Assembly (NCBI GenBank): GCA_039636795.1
Contig: CP143430.1
Span: 1,488,001 to 1,552,000, forward strand
Length of the DNA stretch: 64,000 bases
DNA from: Micrococcaceae bacterium Sec5.1
GTDB taxonomy: Bacteria > Actinomycetota > Actinomycetes > Actinomycetales > Micrococcaceae
Direction: 5' to 3'
The notes beneath the pieces were generated by a model. The model made no database searches and was not told the origin of the DNA. It saw only the letters and a program-made list of their open reading frames with translations. The translations under genes were made by a program, and so were the position numbers. Of this stretch, positions 41,877 to 51,000 are shown one piece after another; positions within the stretch are counted from its first letter, which is position 1, and each line of letters starts with the position of its first letter.

Positions 41877-43034
41877 CTAAGCCCGCAGCCGGTACCCGCG
41901 CTTCACGACGGTTTCCACGAGCTTGCCGTCCGGAAGCGAGGAACGCAGCCGGCTGACGGTCATGTCCAGGGCGTGTACGGAACCACGCAGGTCCAGGAGA
42001 TCCGAGAGCGCTTCACGGGACAGCACCGCACCACCGGCGCCGAGCAGGGCCCGGAGCAGCAGGAGCGGGGCTGGCGCAAGATCAATCACTTCGCCGTTGA
42101 TCCGCAGGCAGCGCCCGCGAAGTTCGATGGTGGCGCTCTTGGTTTCCAGGCGGCGCACGTGGTTCAAGGACAGGTGCTCCGTCACCAGGCGAATCAGTGC
42201 GCCCATGCGGTAACGGTCGGGAATGAGTGGCGTCAGCCCGGCGTCGACCAGTGGCTGTGCGGTGACGGGCCCAACGGCGGCTACCGTCACGGGACCTTTG
42301 AGCGCTTCAATAAGCTGGCGGTACAGGCCCATCTCGTGCGCGGTGCTCCACATTGCGTCCACGGCCGGGGCGCTGGTGAAGGTCAGGACATCAAGGTTGC
42401 CGTTGCAGACGGCCTCGATCAGGCGCGGCAGCTTGTCCTCGCCGTCGGGCTTGACCCAGCGGTAGGGCGTCACCGTCAGGACCCTGGCGCCGGACATCCG
42501 CAGCCGCTCCAGTTGGCGCACGTCGGTGTAGCCGTGCAGCTGCACAGCAACGGTCTTGCCCCGGACGCCTTCCACCAGGAGCATGTCGACGAGCGTCGCT
42601 GTGGTTTCGTCACTGCTGATTCCGACGTCGGCAAGGCCGGCCGCGCGGACGGCACCGCGGGCTTTGGGTCCCCGAACGAACATGCGGCAGGCCGAGAGTG
42701 TTTCCAGGAGTTGCTCGCCGATGCCGAAGGAGTCTGCTGCCTCGCACCAGCGGCGCATGCCGTAGGCCGTGGTGGCGATGCAGATATCAGGCTTGGCGGC
42801 GATGATGGTGCGGGTGTCCTCGATGAGGACCATGTCCTCCTGCACGGGCGCGATCTTCAAGGCCGGAGCATGGAGCACGCTCGCACCACGGCGTTCCAGG
42901 GCCTCGATGAGGTCCCTGGAACGGCGATGCGAGGTGACGCCGATGCGGAACCCGTCCAGCGGCGCTTCGGTAGCTTCTGAAACGTCCGTGGCGGTTGTGA
43001 CGTCTTGGATTTCAAAGGCACGTGCAACAGTCAT
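41877..43034 (-). CDS. nnaR: HemD-like uroporphyrinogen-III synthase fused to winged-helix DNA-binding domain (NnaR type)
   Basis: 385 residues from ATG 43034 (a TTG at 43055 is possible but has no ribosome-binding site). Residues about 25-285 form a HemD domain (GFRIGVTSHRRSRDLIEALE, TFTSAPAVDAMWS, TVAAVGPVTAQPL). Residues 290-385 form an OmpR-type winged helix (LRGRCLRINGEVIDLAP, LSREALSDLLDL, VHALDMTVSRLRSSL, VVKRGYRLRA). In Streptomyces NnaR, with this layout, regulates nitrate/nitrite assimilation. Its place beside cobA and nirB supports the same role here. Whether it keeps synthase activity is not clear. Confidence 0.88.
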   Translation of the reverse strand: MTVARAFEIQDVTTATDVSEATEAPLDGFRIGVTSHRRSRDLIEALERRGASVLHAPALKIAPVQEDMVLIEDTRTIIAAKPDICIATTAYGMRRWCEAADSFGIGEQLLETLSACRMFVRGPKARGAVRAAGLADVGISSDETTATLVDMLLVEGVRGKTVAVQLHGYTDVRQLERLRMSGARVLTVTPYRWVKPDGEDKLPRLIEAVCNGNLDVLTFTSAPAVDAMWSTAHEMGLYRQLIEALKGPVTVAAVGPVTAQPLVDAGLTPLIPDRYRMGALIRLVTEHLSLNHVRRLETKSATIELRGRCLRINGEVIDLAPAPLLLLRALLGAGGAVLSREALSDLLDLRGSVHALDMTVSRLRSSLPDGKLVETVVKRGYRLRA

Positions 43035-43044
43035 TGATTTACTT

Positions 43045-44079
43045 TCAGGCTTCAAGGAGCGAAGCCGCGAGTCGGCTCAGTTCAGCGGATGCTTCGGCAT
43101 GATTACGGTTGGCTTCAGCCACCCGGACCACCTCGCCTATGACCAGCACGGCCGGGTTGCTGCAGCCGGTGGCTGCCGTTTCGATCGTACCCAGATCGGC
43201 GATGGTAGTGCGCTGGCCCGGGCGGTAGCCCCGCTCCACCACGGCCATCGGCATGTCGGATTCCATGCCCGCGCGGCGCAGGCCGGCGGCAAGCTGCGGG
43301 AGGGTTCCGATGCCCATGAGGACAACGATCGTGCCGCCGAGTCCTGCCAGGTGCGTGTGTTCCTTCTCCGTCAGGGGAGCGTGTCCGGAAACCACGGTGA
43401 ACATGTGGCTGACCTCGCGGTGCGTTACCGGAATCCCGGCTGCGGCCGGAACGGAGATAGCGCTGGTGACGCCGGAAATCACGCGGACCGGAACGCCGGC
43501 GGCAACACAGGCGGCCACTTCTTCGCCGCCGCGGCCGAAGACGTAAGGGTCGCCGCCCTTGAGCCGGACCACATTCTTGCCCAGGAGGGCGGCTTCCACC
43601 ATGAGTTTTTCGATGTCACGCTGGGTGACCTTGTGGTGCCCGGGCTGCTTTCCAACGTCCACCAACTCGCCGGACGTCAAGTCGGCCAGCTCCTGGTACG
43701 GGGCGAGGCGATCGTAAAACACGACGTCGGCATCGCGCAGGGCGTCCACCGCACCAACCGTGAGGAGATCCAAGGCGCCAGGTCCGCCTCCCACCAGGGT
43801 TACATGGCCCTCGTTGCCTGGTGCGGGCTCGAAGGCAACCGGAATCCCGGCGCCGCCGCAGCGTTCCACCAACGGCTCCCAGCCCGTGTCGCCGTCGTCC
43901 ACCACTGCTACCAGGAACGGACGTTCCGGCAGCGGACCGTCGCCGGGTGCGCCGGCAGGCGTGCTGAGACGGAACACCTTGGCCCCGGCAGCCTGGTAGC
44001 GTCGAACCGCTTGGCGGGCGGCCTTTTCGGATCCCGTGACGAGGACCTCGCGGCCTGTGAGATCAATGGTGAGCTGCAT
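43045..44079 (-). CDS. cobA: Uroporphyrinogen-III C-methyltransferase
   Basis: 344 residues. SUMT core from about residue 90: HVTLVGGGPGALDLLTVGA, VVFYDRLAPYQELADL, KQPGHHKVTQRDIE, VVRLKGGDPYVFGRGGEE and GIPVTHREVSHMFTVVSGH. It makes precorrin-2, the siroheme precursor needed by NirB, whose gene lies 8 nt upstream in the same direction. The first 85 residues look like the remnant of a CysG-type NAD-binding domain (REVLVTGSEKAARQAVRRY) without a full dehydrogenase. Confidence 0.94.
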   Translation of the reverse strand: MQLTIDLTGREVLVTGSEKAARQAVRRYQAAGAKVFRLSTPAGAPGDGPLPERPFLVAVVDDGDTGWEPLVERCGGAGIPVAFEPAPGNEGHVTLVGGGPGALDLLTVGAVDALRDADVVFYDRLAPYQELADLTSGELVDVGKQPGHHKVTQRDIEKLMVEAALLGKNVVRLKGGDPYVFGRGGEEVAACVAAGVPVRVISGVTSAISVPAAAGIPVTHREVSHMFTVVSGHAPLTEKEHTHLAGLGGTIVVLMGIGTLPQLAAGLRRAGMESDMPMAVVERGYRPGQRTTIADLGTIETAATGCSNPAVLVIGEVVRVAEANRNHAEASAELSRLAASLLEA

Positions 44080-44087
44080 GGGTACCC

Positions 44088-46733
44088 CTAGTTCTCTGCG
44101 CCGACGCGTTCTGCGCCGACAGTTTCGCGGCGGACCGGGATGGTGGAGGCGATGAGCACGCCGCCCTTTTCCTCGTTCGTCGCGGGACGGATCTGGCCGC
44201 GCTCCGGAACGAAGGAGATGGACTCGTCCTTCTGGTTGGGGGCGTTGACGAAGGAACGGAAACGGCGAAGGCGCTCCGGGTCCTTCAGGGTCTCAGCCCA
44301 CTCGTCCTCGTAGGTGTCGATGTGCTTGGCCATGGCGGCTTCAAGCTCTTCGGCGATGCCCAGGGAGTCGTGTACCACTACTTCCTCAACGTGCTTGATG
44401 CCGCCGTCGAGCTCTTCCTGCCAGCGCGCCGTGCGCTGCAGGCGGTCGGCGGTACGGATGTAGTACATGAGGTAGCGGTCGATGTACTTCAGGAGTGTTT
44501 CGTCATCCAGATCCTTGGCGAGCAACTGGGCGTGTGCCGGGGTGGCACCGCCGTTGCCGCCCACGTACAGGTTCCAGCCATCAGCGGTGGCAATGACGCC
44601 GACGTCCTTGCCGCGGGCTTCTGCACACTCACGGGCGCAACCGGAAACACCCATCTTCAGCTTGTGAGGGCTGCGGAGGCCGCGGTAGCGCAGCTCCAGG
44701 GCGATGGCCATGGCTACGGAATCCTGGACGCCGAAACGGCACCACGTTGATCCGACGCAGGACTTCACCGTGCGCAGGCTCTTGCCGTACGCCTGGCCGG
44801 ACTCGAAGCCGGCGTCAACCAGTTCCTTCCAGATGTCCGGCAGCTGCTCCAGGCGGGCACCGAACATATCGATGCGCTGGCCACCGGTGATCTTGGTGTA
44901 CAGGTTGTACTTTTCGGCGACCGCTGCAATGACACCGAGTCCCTTGGGGGTGATTTCACCACCGGCGATACGCGGAACCACCGAGTACGTGCCGTCCTTC
45001 TGCATGTTCGCCAAGGCACGGTCGTTGGTGTCCTGCAGGGAACCACGGCCGGCATCCAGGACGTAAGCGGAATGCTGGCTGGCCAGGATGGAGGCGATGG
45101 TCGGCTTGCAGATATCGCAACCGGCACCAGTGCCGTACTTGGCCATGATCTCCTCGAAGGAGGTGAGTTCCAGGACGCGGATAGCGTCGAACAACTCCTG
45201 GCGGGACAGGCTGATGTGCTCGCAGAGGGCCTTGGAAACCTCGATGCCGGACTTCTTCAGTTCGCCTTCGAGGAGCTTCTTCAACATGGGGACACAGGAA
45301 CCACACTGGGTGCCGGCACGCGTGCAGCCCTTGAGCTCGCCGAGTTCCTGGACCGGAGCGTTGCCCTCGCAGGCACCGCAACCGTTGACGGTGTCGCGAA
45401 TGGTTCCGGCGGACACGTTGTTGCAGGAGCACAGGATTGCATCATCCGGAAGCTCGGTTTCCGGAGCCTCGCCGCCACCGGCAGCGCTCAGGAAGGCGCC
45501 GGGTTCGGCAGGCAGTTCACGTCCCAGCAGCGGGCGCAGGCTCATGTAAGGGGAAGCGTCGCCGACGAAGATGCCGCCCAGGAGGGTCTTGGCATCGTCA
45601 GTGGTGACGATCTTCTGGTAGACGCCACGGGCGGGGTCGGCATAGACGATTTCGAGGGAGTGCTCGGTGCGGGCGAAGGCGTCACCGAAGCTCGCAACAT
45701 CCACGCCGGACAACTTCAGCTTGGTGGCCGTATCGAATCCCGGGAACGTTGCCTCGCCACCGTTAAGGCGGTCTGCAACGATCTCGGCCATAGTGTTGGC
45801 GGGGGCAACGAGGCCCAGGCACATGCCTCCGAAGTTGGCCACTTCACCGATGGCCCAAATACCGTCCACCTCGGTGGCACAGAAATCGTTGATCACCACG
45901 CCCCCGCGCTGGCCAAGCGAGAAGAGCTGCTCTTCACCCTCTGCGGCGCGGAAGAGTTCATCCCGGGGCCGTACGCCGATGGCGACGATCACCATATCTG
46001 CGTCGATGGTGCGGCCGTCGGCCATGAGGACTCCGGTGACCTGGCCGTCGTCGTCGGACAACACCTCGGAAGGGAAGACGCCGCTGTGCACTTCGAAGCC
46101 CTTGGCCTTGATCAGGCGGCCCATCGCCTGGCCGGCGCCTTCATCCAGCTGGGTGGCCATAAGCCACTGCGAGCCGTCGATGACGATCGGGTTGGCGCCC
46201 AGCTGCTCCGTGCCGGCCGCGGACTCAAGGCCGAGGAGGCCTCCACCAATCGTGACCGCGTTGACCTTGCGGCCAAGCTTTTCCGTGAGGTCGGCGATGG
46301 CCTTGTTAATGGCCCAGACGTCTTCAAGCGTGCGGTAAACGTGAGTGAGCTCGTTGCCGGGAATGGGCAGGCGGGCAGCGTTTGAACCAGAAGCCACCAC
46401 CAGGTGGTCGTATTCGTACTTGTTCCCTGCGGCCGTGAGGACGCTCTTGGCTGCGACATCGATCTTGACGGCGCGCTCGCCGGTCTTCAGCGTCAATGCC
46501 TCGTGGTCCCACATGGACGCCTCGCCCAACGTGAGGTCAACGTCCATTTCCGTCAATGCCTTGCTCAACGCAACGCGGTCGTAGGGGAGGTGGGCTTCTT
46601 CGGTGAGCACCGTAACCTGCCAGCCTTCAAGACCGCGGTTGTACATTGCGTCGGCGAAACGGTGGGCCGCAGGGCCGCCTCCGACGACAACGATGCGGCG
46701 CGGGTTCTCTGTACTTGAAGTGTGTCCGGTCAC
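44088..46733 (-). CDS. nirB: Assimilatory NAD(P)H nitrite reductase, large subunit
   Basis: 881 residues from GTG 46733 with AAAGG upstream. FAD/NAD reductase half (VVVGGGPAAHRFADAMY; VNAVTIGGGLLGLESA), then [2Fe-2S] BFD-like domain (LCSCNNVSAGTIRDTV, GTQCGSCVPML), then a siroheme/[4Fe-4S] sulfite-reductase-like half. Cluster ligands are SCVGSTWCRFG (Cys-x5-Cys) and VSGCARECAEARG (Cys-x3-Cys). It reduces nitrite to ammonium in the cytosol. First gene of nirB-cobA-nnaR, divergent from nirD. Confidence 0.97.
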   Translation of the reverse strand: MTGHTSSTENPRRIVVVGGGPAAHRFADAMYNRGLEGWQVTVLTEEAHLPYDRVALSKALTEMDVDLTLGEASMWDHEALTLKTGERAVKIDVAAKSVLTAAGNKYEYDHLVVASGSNAARLPIPGNELTHVYRTLEDVWAINKAIADLTEKLGRKVNAVTIGGGLLGLESAAGTEQLGANPIVIDGSQWLMATQLDEGAGQAMGRLIKAKGFEVHSGVFPSEVLSDDDGQVTGVLMADGRTIDADMVIVAIGVRPRDELFRAAEGEEQLFSLGQRGGVVINDFCATEVDGIWAIGEVANFGGMCLGLVAPANTMAEIVADRLNGGEATFPGFDTATKLKLSGVDVASFGDAFARTEHSLEIVYADPARGVYQKIVTTDDAKTLLGGIFVGDASPYMSLRPLLGRELPAEPGAFLSAAGGGEAPETELPDDAILCSCNNVSAGTIRDTVNGCGACEGNAPVQELGELKGCTRAGTQCGSCVPMLKKLLEGELKKSGIEVSKALCEHISLSRQELFDAIRVLELTSFEEIMAKYGTGAGCDICKPTIASILASQHSAYVLDAGRGSLQDTNDRALANMQKDGTYSVVPRIAGGEITPKGLGVIAAVAEKYNLYTKITGGQRIDMFGARLEQLPDIWKELVDAGFESGQAYGKSLRTVKSCVGSTWCRFGVQDSVAMAIALELRYRGLRSPHKLKMGVSGCARECAEARGKDVGVIATADGWNLYVGGNGGATPAHAQLLAKDLDDETLLKYIDRYLMYYIRTADRLQRTARWQEELDGGIKHVEEVVVHDSLGIAEELEAAMAKHIDTYEDEWAETLKDPERLRRFRSFVNAPNQKDESISFVPERGQIRPATNEEKGGVLIASTIPVRRETVGAERVGAEN

Positions 46734-46824
46734 TGGTGGGCCTTTCGCAGATGTTGCAGACGGATCTCCGCAACTTGTGCTTCCAGCCTAGGGACGGGCA
46801 GTTTCGCTTCAGTTTCCCTTTTGT

Positions 46825-46852
46825 TTCGTGATCTTAACTTCTGCATCACGAA
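46825..46852. promoter_or_regulatory. Inverted repeat in the nirB-nirD divergent promoter region
   Basis: TTCGTGAT (46825-46832) and ATCACGAA (46845-46852) form a perfect 8-bp inverted repeat with 12-nt spacer, in the 282-nt gap between the divergent starts. Good position for a shared nitrogen regulator such as GlnR or NnaR. The binder is not known. Confidence 0.5.
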
Positions 46853-47015
46853 CGCATTTCGCGGGGTGTGAGGTCTCTTTTACGCACCGGACACAAATGC
46901 GGACCCCCGATGAAACACCCGCGCCCTAGCTTTGAAGAGTGGCCGCAAGCGTGGCCCGGTCCGGGGGAGTGAAGGTGGAAATTGCCAGCGCCCGGACACA
47001 GTGAGAGGGGCTGAA

Positions 47016-47384
47016 ATGACCGTAATTCTGGACCGTGCCGACGAACTGACTACTACCGCCGTTGGCGAATGGCACCGTGTGTGCCCGGTGGACGAACTCG
47101 AAGTGGCCTGGGGCGAAGCGGCACTCATCGAGGGCCGGCAGGTAGCGTTGTTCCGCATCGCACCCGGCGAAGTCTTCGCCGTCGCACAGCAGGACCCGGC
47201 CACCCTGGCCAACGTCATGGCCCGCGGCATCATCGGGTCCCGCGGCAGCCGGCCGACCATTGCGTCGCCGCTGCACAAAGAGGTTTACGACCTCGAAACC
47301 GGTGAGTGCTTCACCGATCCAGACCTCAAACTCGCAACCTTTGCCACCCGCCTTGTGGATGGCTACATCGAGGTCGAACTCTAA
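47016..47384 (+). CDS. nirD: Assimilatory nitrite reductase, small subunit
   Basis: 122 residues from ATG 47016 (MTVILDRADELTTTAVGEWH), preceded by GAGAGGGG. Rieske-like fold without cluster cysteines, as usual for NirD: HRVCPVDELEVAWGEAALI, QVALFRIAPGEVFAVAQQDP, ARGIIGSRGSRPTIASPLHKEVYDL. It partners NirB. It is transcribed away from nirB rather than following it, which is uncommon. Confidence 0.95.
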   Translation: MTVILDRADELTTTAVGEWHRVCPVDELEVAWGEAALIEGRQVALFRIAPGEVFAVAQQDPATLANVMARGIIGSRGSRPTIASPLHKEVYDLETGECFTDPDLKLATFATRLVDGYIEVEL

Positions 47385-47405
47385 GAACCCGCCAGACTCC
47401 GGCGG

Positions 47406-49151
47406 CTATAAGCCCAACGCTTCGCGGACATCCCGAAGGACATCGTCCAGGGATGTCCGCGCTGCTTGGCGGGCAGCTGGAAGCTCTGCTGCCGACTCCA
47501 CAGCCTGGATGACCTCCAGGTAACACTTGAGCTTTGGTTCCGTGCCGCTGGGCCGGATGATGACGCGGCTCTGATCCCGCGTGAGGTACAAAAGCCCGTC
47601 CGTGGGCGGCAAGGATTCGCTGCCTTCGGCAAGATCGGTGAAAATCTCGACGGCGGAGCCTCCGAACGCTTCCGGCGGGTTGACCCGCAAGCGGTTCATC
47701 ATGGCGTCCAGGAGCCCCAGGTCAGCCACTCGGATGCTCAACTGGTCACTGGCGTGAAGCCCGTGCACCAGGTACAGCTCATCCAAGGTGTCGAAGATCG
47801 TCTTGCCCTCGGCCTTGGCGGTTGCCGCCAATTCCGCGATCAGCACGGCCGCTGAAATGCCATCCTTGTCCCGGACCAGATCCGGCGCCACGCAGTATCC
47901 CAGCGCTTCCTCGTACCCATAGGTGAGTCCCGGAACGCGCGAAATCCACTTGAAGCCCGTGAGTGTTTCCTCATGGGCATAGCCCGCCGCAGCCGCAATG
48001 CGGGAGAGCAGCCGTGAGGACACGATCGAGTTGGCGAAGACGCCTGCACGTGGTTCTTCGCTTGCGCCGGCGGCCATGCGCGCAACGATATGTGCACCCA
48101 GCAGCGCACCAACTTCGTCCCCACGAAGCATCCGCCAGGCTCCCGTTGCGGGGTCAACCGCAGCAACCGCGGCCCGATCGGCGTCGGGATCGTTGGCCAG
48201 GACGATGTCGGCACCCAGGTCTGCTGCAGCCGCAAGCGCCAAGTCCAAGGCGCCGGGCTCTTCCGGATTGGGAAATGCGACGGTGGGGAAATCGGGGTCA
48301 GGTTCTGCCTGCTCAGCGACGAGGGTGACGTCCGTGAAGCCCGCTGCGTTCAGCACGGATACGGCCGTTTCGCCGCCCACGCCATGCATGGGGGTGAGGA
48401 CGATCTTCAGGTCCCGCGAGGGGAAGTGCTCTGCATCCACCAGACCTGCCATCGCCGCTTCATAATCCGTGGCGATGGAGCTGGGAAGTACTGTCCAGCC
48501 AGCCGCGGCCAGTTCGATCGACGCCAGGGTTCCCACGGCCTCAATCTTTTCCGCAATCTGAGCATCGTACGGGGCCACTATCTGTGAACCCTTGCCACTC
48601 TCAGTCACGGCGTGCCGGCCAAGATAAACCTTGTAGCCGTTGTCCTGCGGCGGATTGTGGCTCGCGGTGACCATCACGCCGCCGTCGCAATCCAGCGCCC
48701 TGACCGCATAGGCGAGCAACGGCGTCGGGAGCGCTGCCGGCATCAGGAAGGTCTCGATCCCCGTCGCCGTGAAGATCGCGGCCGTCTCTTCCGCGAAAAT
48801 GTCCGAGTTATACCTGGCGTCAAAGCCAACGACGGCGCGCGGCCGGGTACCCGGCGCAGCTGCGGCCACCGCTTCGGTCAGGAACGCAGCCAAGCCAGCC
48901 GCTGCCCGACGCACCACCACCCTGTTCATCCGGTTGGGGCCTGGGCCGAGAGCCGCTCGAAGGCCCGCGGTGCCAAACTGCAGCGTGCCGTTAAAGCTGT
49001 CGACCAATTCCTGGACTGCTCCTGCGTCACCGCCGCTGGCGAGGTCGGTGAGCTCAAGGAGAGCGGCCGACGTCGTGGGGTCCGGATCGTGGGAAGCCCA
49101 TTCGCGGGCGTCGGTGAGCAGCTGGTTAAGGGCGGCATCGCTTGATGTCAT
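47406..49151 (-). CDS. Phosphoglucomutase/phosphomannomutase family enzyme
   Basis: 581 residues from ATG 49151 (MTSSDAALNQLL); GTG 49178 is an alternative and neither has a strong ribosome-binding site. Alpha-D-phosphohexomutase fold: LQFGTAGLRAALGPGPNRMN, phosphoserine loop GVMVTASHNPPQDNGYKVYL, metal loop LANDPDADRAAVAAV, GDEVGALLG and IIRPSGTEPKLKCYLE. The length fits the PGM2/PmmB-type group. It interconverts hexose 1- and 6-phosphates. No operon partner is evident, as the fructan genes upstream are separated by a 26-bp hairpin. Confidence 0.92.
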   Translation of the reverse strand: MTSSDAALNQLLTDAREWASHDPDPTTSAALLELTDLASGGDAGAVQELVDSFNGTLQFGTAGLRAALGPGPNRMNRVVVRRAAAGLAAFLTEAVAAAAPGTRPRAVVGFDARYNSDIFAEETAAIFTATGIETFLMPAALPTPLLAYAVRALDCDGGVMVTASHNPPQDNGYKVYLGRHAVTESGKGSQIVAPYDAQIAEKIEAVGTLASIELAAAGWTVLPSSIATDYEAAMAGLVDAEHFPSRDLKIVLTPMHGVGGETAVSVLNAAGFTDVTLVAEQAEPDPDFPTVAFPNPEEPGALDLALAAAADLGADIVLANDPDADRAAVAAVDPATGAWRMLRGDEVGALLGAHIVARMAAGASEEPRAGVFANSIVSSRLLSRIAAAAGYAHEETLTGFKWISRVPGLTYGYEEALGYCVAPDLVRDKDGISAAVLIAELAATAKAEGKTIFDTLDELYLVHGLHASDQLSIRVADLGLLDAMMNRLRVNPPEAFGGSAVEIFTDLAEGSESLPPTDGLLYLTRDQSRVIIRPSGTEPKLKCYLEVIQAVESAAELPAARQAARTSLDDVLRDVREALGL

Positions 49152-49185
49152 AGGGACAAAACTATCCTCATTGCCCACACCATAG

Positions 49186-49250
49186 GCAACGCGGGGTCAG
49201 ATATGGCCCATAAATCCAGTCGCAATGGGCCATATCTGACCCCGCGTTGC
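49186..49250. repeat. Perfect 26-bp inverted repeat (long hairpin)
   Basis: Arms 49186-49211 and 49225-49250 are exact reverse complements with a 13-nt loop. The core word is GCGGGGTCAGATATGGCC. It begins 2 nt after the stop of the GH32 gene and ends just before the mutase start, so it may terminate the fructan transcript. No T-tract. Confidence 0.95.
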
Positions 49251-49251
49251 T

Positions 49252-50907
49252 TTAGAGGGGGCGGGATCGGACGGTGAAGTCCGTGTTCCCATCCATGCTG
49301 AACACAGAGGATCCCGTGATGTCCCAGTCCGGGAAGAAGATGTCCGAAATGACTGCCGCCCCATCCTGGGCGAAGACCTCCACGGACGAGGAATCCAGGA
49401 GGATGCGGAGGCGGACCTTGCTGTCGCTGCCGGAGGAGGGCAGGGCAACCTCGTGATAGGGGCTGAATTTCTCGGAGAAGTTGCTGGTCCCGGCGTTGGA
49501 ACGGTCAACCCTTACGGTGCGCTTTTCCTTGTTGTAGGAGATACGCAGGCTAGCGCTGCCGTCAGCGGATCGACGAAGGAGAATTCCTGCCTCGCGCGCA
49601 GAGGTAAGGTCCATTTCAAGCTCAATGAGCTGCGTACGACTGGCGAAATCACTGCCAAGATCCTGCACGTCCGGGCCGACGGTGAGGTTTTTGCTCTTCA
49701 CCTCACCTCCGGCGTTTTCGAGTGATTCCCTCGCCACGCCGGCAATGGCCGATCGCAGTTCGAGCCGCTTCTGGCCCCGCACCAGGGTGAGCTCGCGGGG
49801 GATTGCCATGGATCCGCGCCAGGGCGTGGTGGGAACGTGTTGGGCGTAGTCCCAATTGCCCATCCAGCCAAGGAGCACGGGCTTGCCGCCGGGTGCTCCG
49901 GAGATGGAGTTTGCCGCGTAGTAGTCGGCGCCATGGTCCAGCCACTGGGATTCGGTGAGCGGGGCATCGGCGGGCGCGGCGTTCTCGGCCGTGAAACGGG
50001 TGCCGTCGAAGTCGCCGACGAAGTACTGCATGCCCGAGCCACCCGCGATGCCACCGGGGTTGATGCTCAGCAGCATGACCCACTTCTTCGCGGTGGAGTC
50101 CTCTACGTCCATCTGGACGAGTTCCGGCACCTCCCAGAGTCCGCCCTGGGCGCCGACTCCGGAGAAATCACTGAGGAAGTCCCAGTGGAGAAGGTCCGTG
50201 GACTTGAACATCTTCACTACCTGCGCGTCCGCCACGACAGTGGTCATCACCCAGTATCGGCCGGGCTCGTACCAGGTGATCTTGGGGTCGCGGAAGTTGT
50301 TGTTGGTGGGCGCCAGGTTCAGGACAGGGTTGCCCTTGTACTTCTGCCAGGTGCTTCCGTTGTCCAGGCTGAAGGCCACTGATTGCGCCTGCGCACCTTG
50401 TGGGAGCACGCCGTTCTTTCCATAGGCACTGGTGTAGAGGGCCACCATGGGTGGGTTCTGGGCGGACCCCAGTCCGGACGCGTTGTTCTTATCCATCACG
50501 ATCGAACCGGAGAAGATTTCCTCCTCCGGGCTCGCCTCCATGGCAACAGGCTGCTGTTCCCAGTGCACCAGGTCCTTGCTGGTGGAGTGGCCCCAGGACA
50601 TGTTGCCCCACGAGTTCCCGCGCGGGTTGTACTGGTAGAAGGCGTGGTAGGTCCCGTCGTGGTAGACGAGGCCGTTGGGATCGTTGAGCCAGTTCTTTTC
50701 AGCAGTCAGGTGGGCTGCGGGCCGCCACGGATCCGAAGCGGATGGCCGGTGCCCGCCCGGGGTGGGGGCCGACGTCGGGTTTTCCGTTGCCGGAGCAGTG
50801 CTTTCCGGTGCTGGAGCAGTGCAGGCGGCAGCAGAAAAGGCGACGACGACGGCGGCACTTGCGGCCAGCAGGTGGCGGCGGGAAAGGCGGGGATTGGGGT
50901 AAGTCAT
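49252..50907 (-). CDS. Secreted GH32 lipoprotein (levanase/fructosidase type)
   Basis: 551 residues. The N-terminus has a twin-arginine-like RLSRRHLLAAS and a lipobox ending AFSAAACT (Cys29), so a Tat-exported lipoprotein is likely, followed by a Ser/Thr/Pro linker. GH32 catalytic set: nucleophile Asp76 in NWLNDPNGLVYHDG, transition-state Asp207 in NNFRDPKI, and acid/base Glu259 in GLWEVPELV (EVP in place of the common ECP). C-terminal beta-sandwich follows. It probably cleaves levan or sucrose outside the cell and follows the levansucrase gene. Confidence 0.93.
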   Translation of the reverse strand: MTYPNPRLSRRHLLAASAAVVVAFSAAACTAPAPESTAPATENPTSAPTPGGHRPSASDPWRPAAHLTAEKNWLNDPNGLVYHDGTYHAFYQYNPRGNSWGNMSWGHSTSKDLVHWEQQPVAMEASPEEEIFSGSIVMDKNNASGLGSAQNPPMVALYTSAYGKNGVLPQGAQAQSVAFSLDNGSTWQKYKGNPVLNLAPTNNNFRDPKITWYEPGRYWVMTTVVADAQVVKMFKSTDLLHWDFLSDFSGVGAQGGLWEVPELVQMDVEDSTAKKWVMLLSINPGGIAGGSGMQYFVGDFDGTRFTAENAAPADAPLTESQWLDHGADYYAANSISGAPGGKPVLLGWMGNWDYAQHVPTTPWRGSMAIPRELTLVRGQKRLELRSAIAGVARESLENAGGEVKSKNLTVGPDVQDLGSDFASRTQLIELEMDLTSAREAGILLRRSADGSASLRISYNKEKRTVRVDRSNAGTSNFSEKFSPYHEVALPSSGSDSKVRLRILLDSSSVEVFAQDGAAVISDIFFPDWDITGSSVFSMDGNTDFTVRSRPL

Positions 50908-50933
50908 GGGGAGAGATCCTGGGGTTGGGGAGT

Positions 50934-50972
50934 GGCAGGGGTGAAGGCCCTTGTGGAGCCCCCACCCCTGCC
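50934..50972 (-). terminator. Hairpin between levansucrase and GH32 genes
   Basis: GGCAGGGGTG (50934-50943) pairs with CACCCCTGCC (50963-50972). It lies in the 93-nt gap and may attenuate read-through from levansucrase into the GH32 gene or protect the upstream message. A smaller GGCC palindrome adjoins it. Confidence 0.45.
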
Positions 50973-51000
50973 GTGGCCTAACGGCCGGGGGTGTTGCGGC

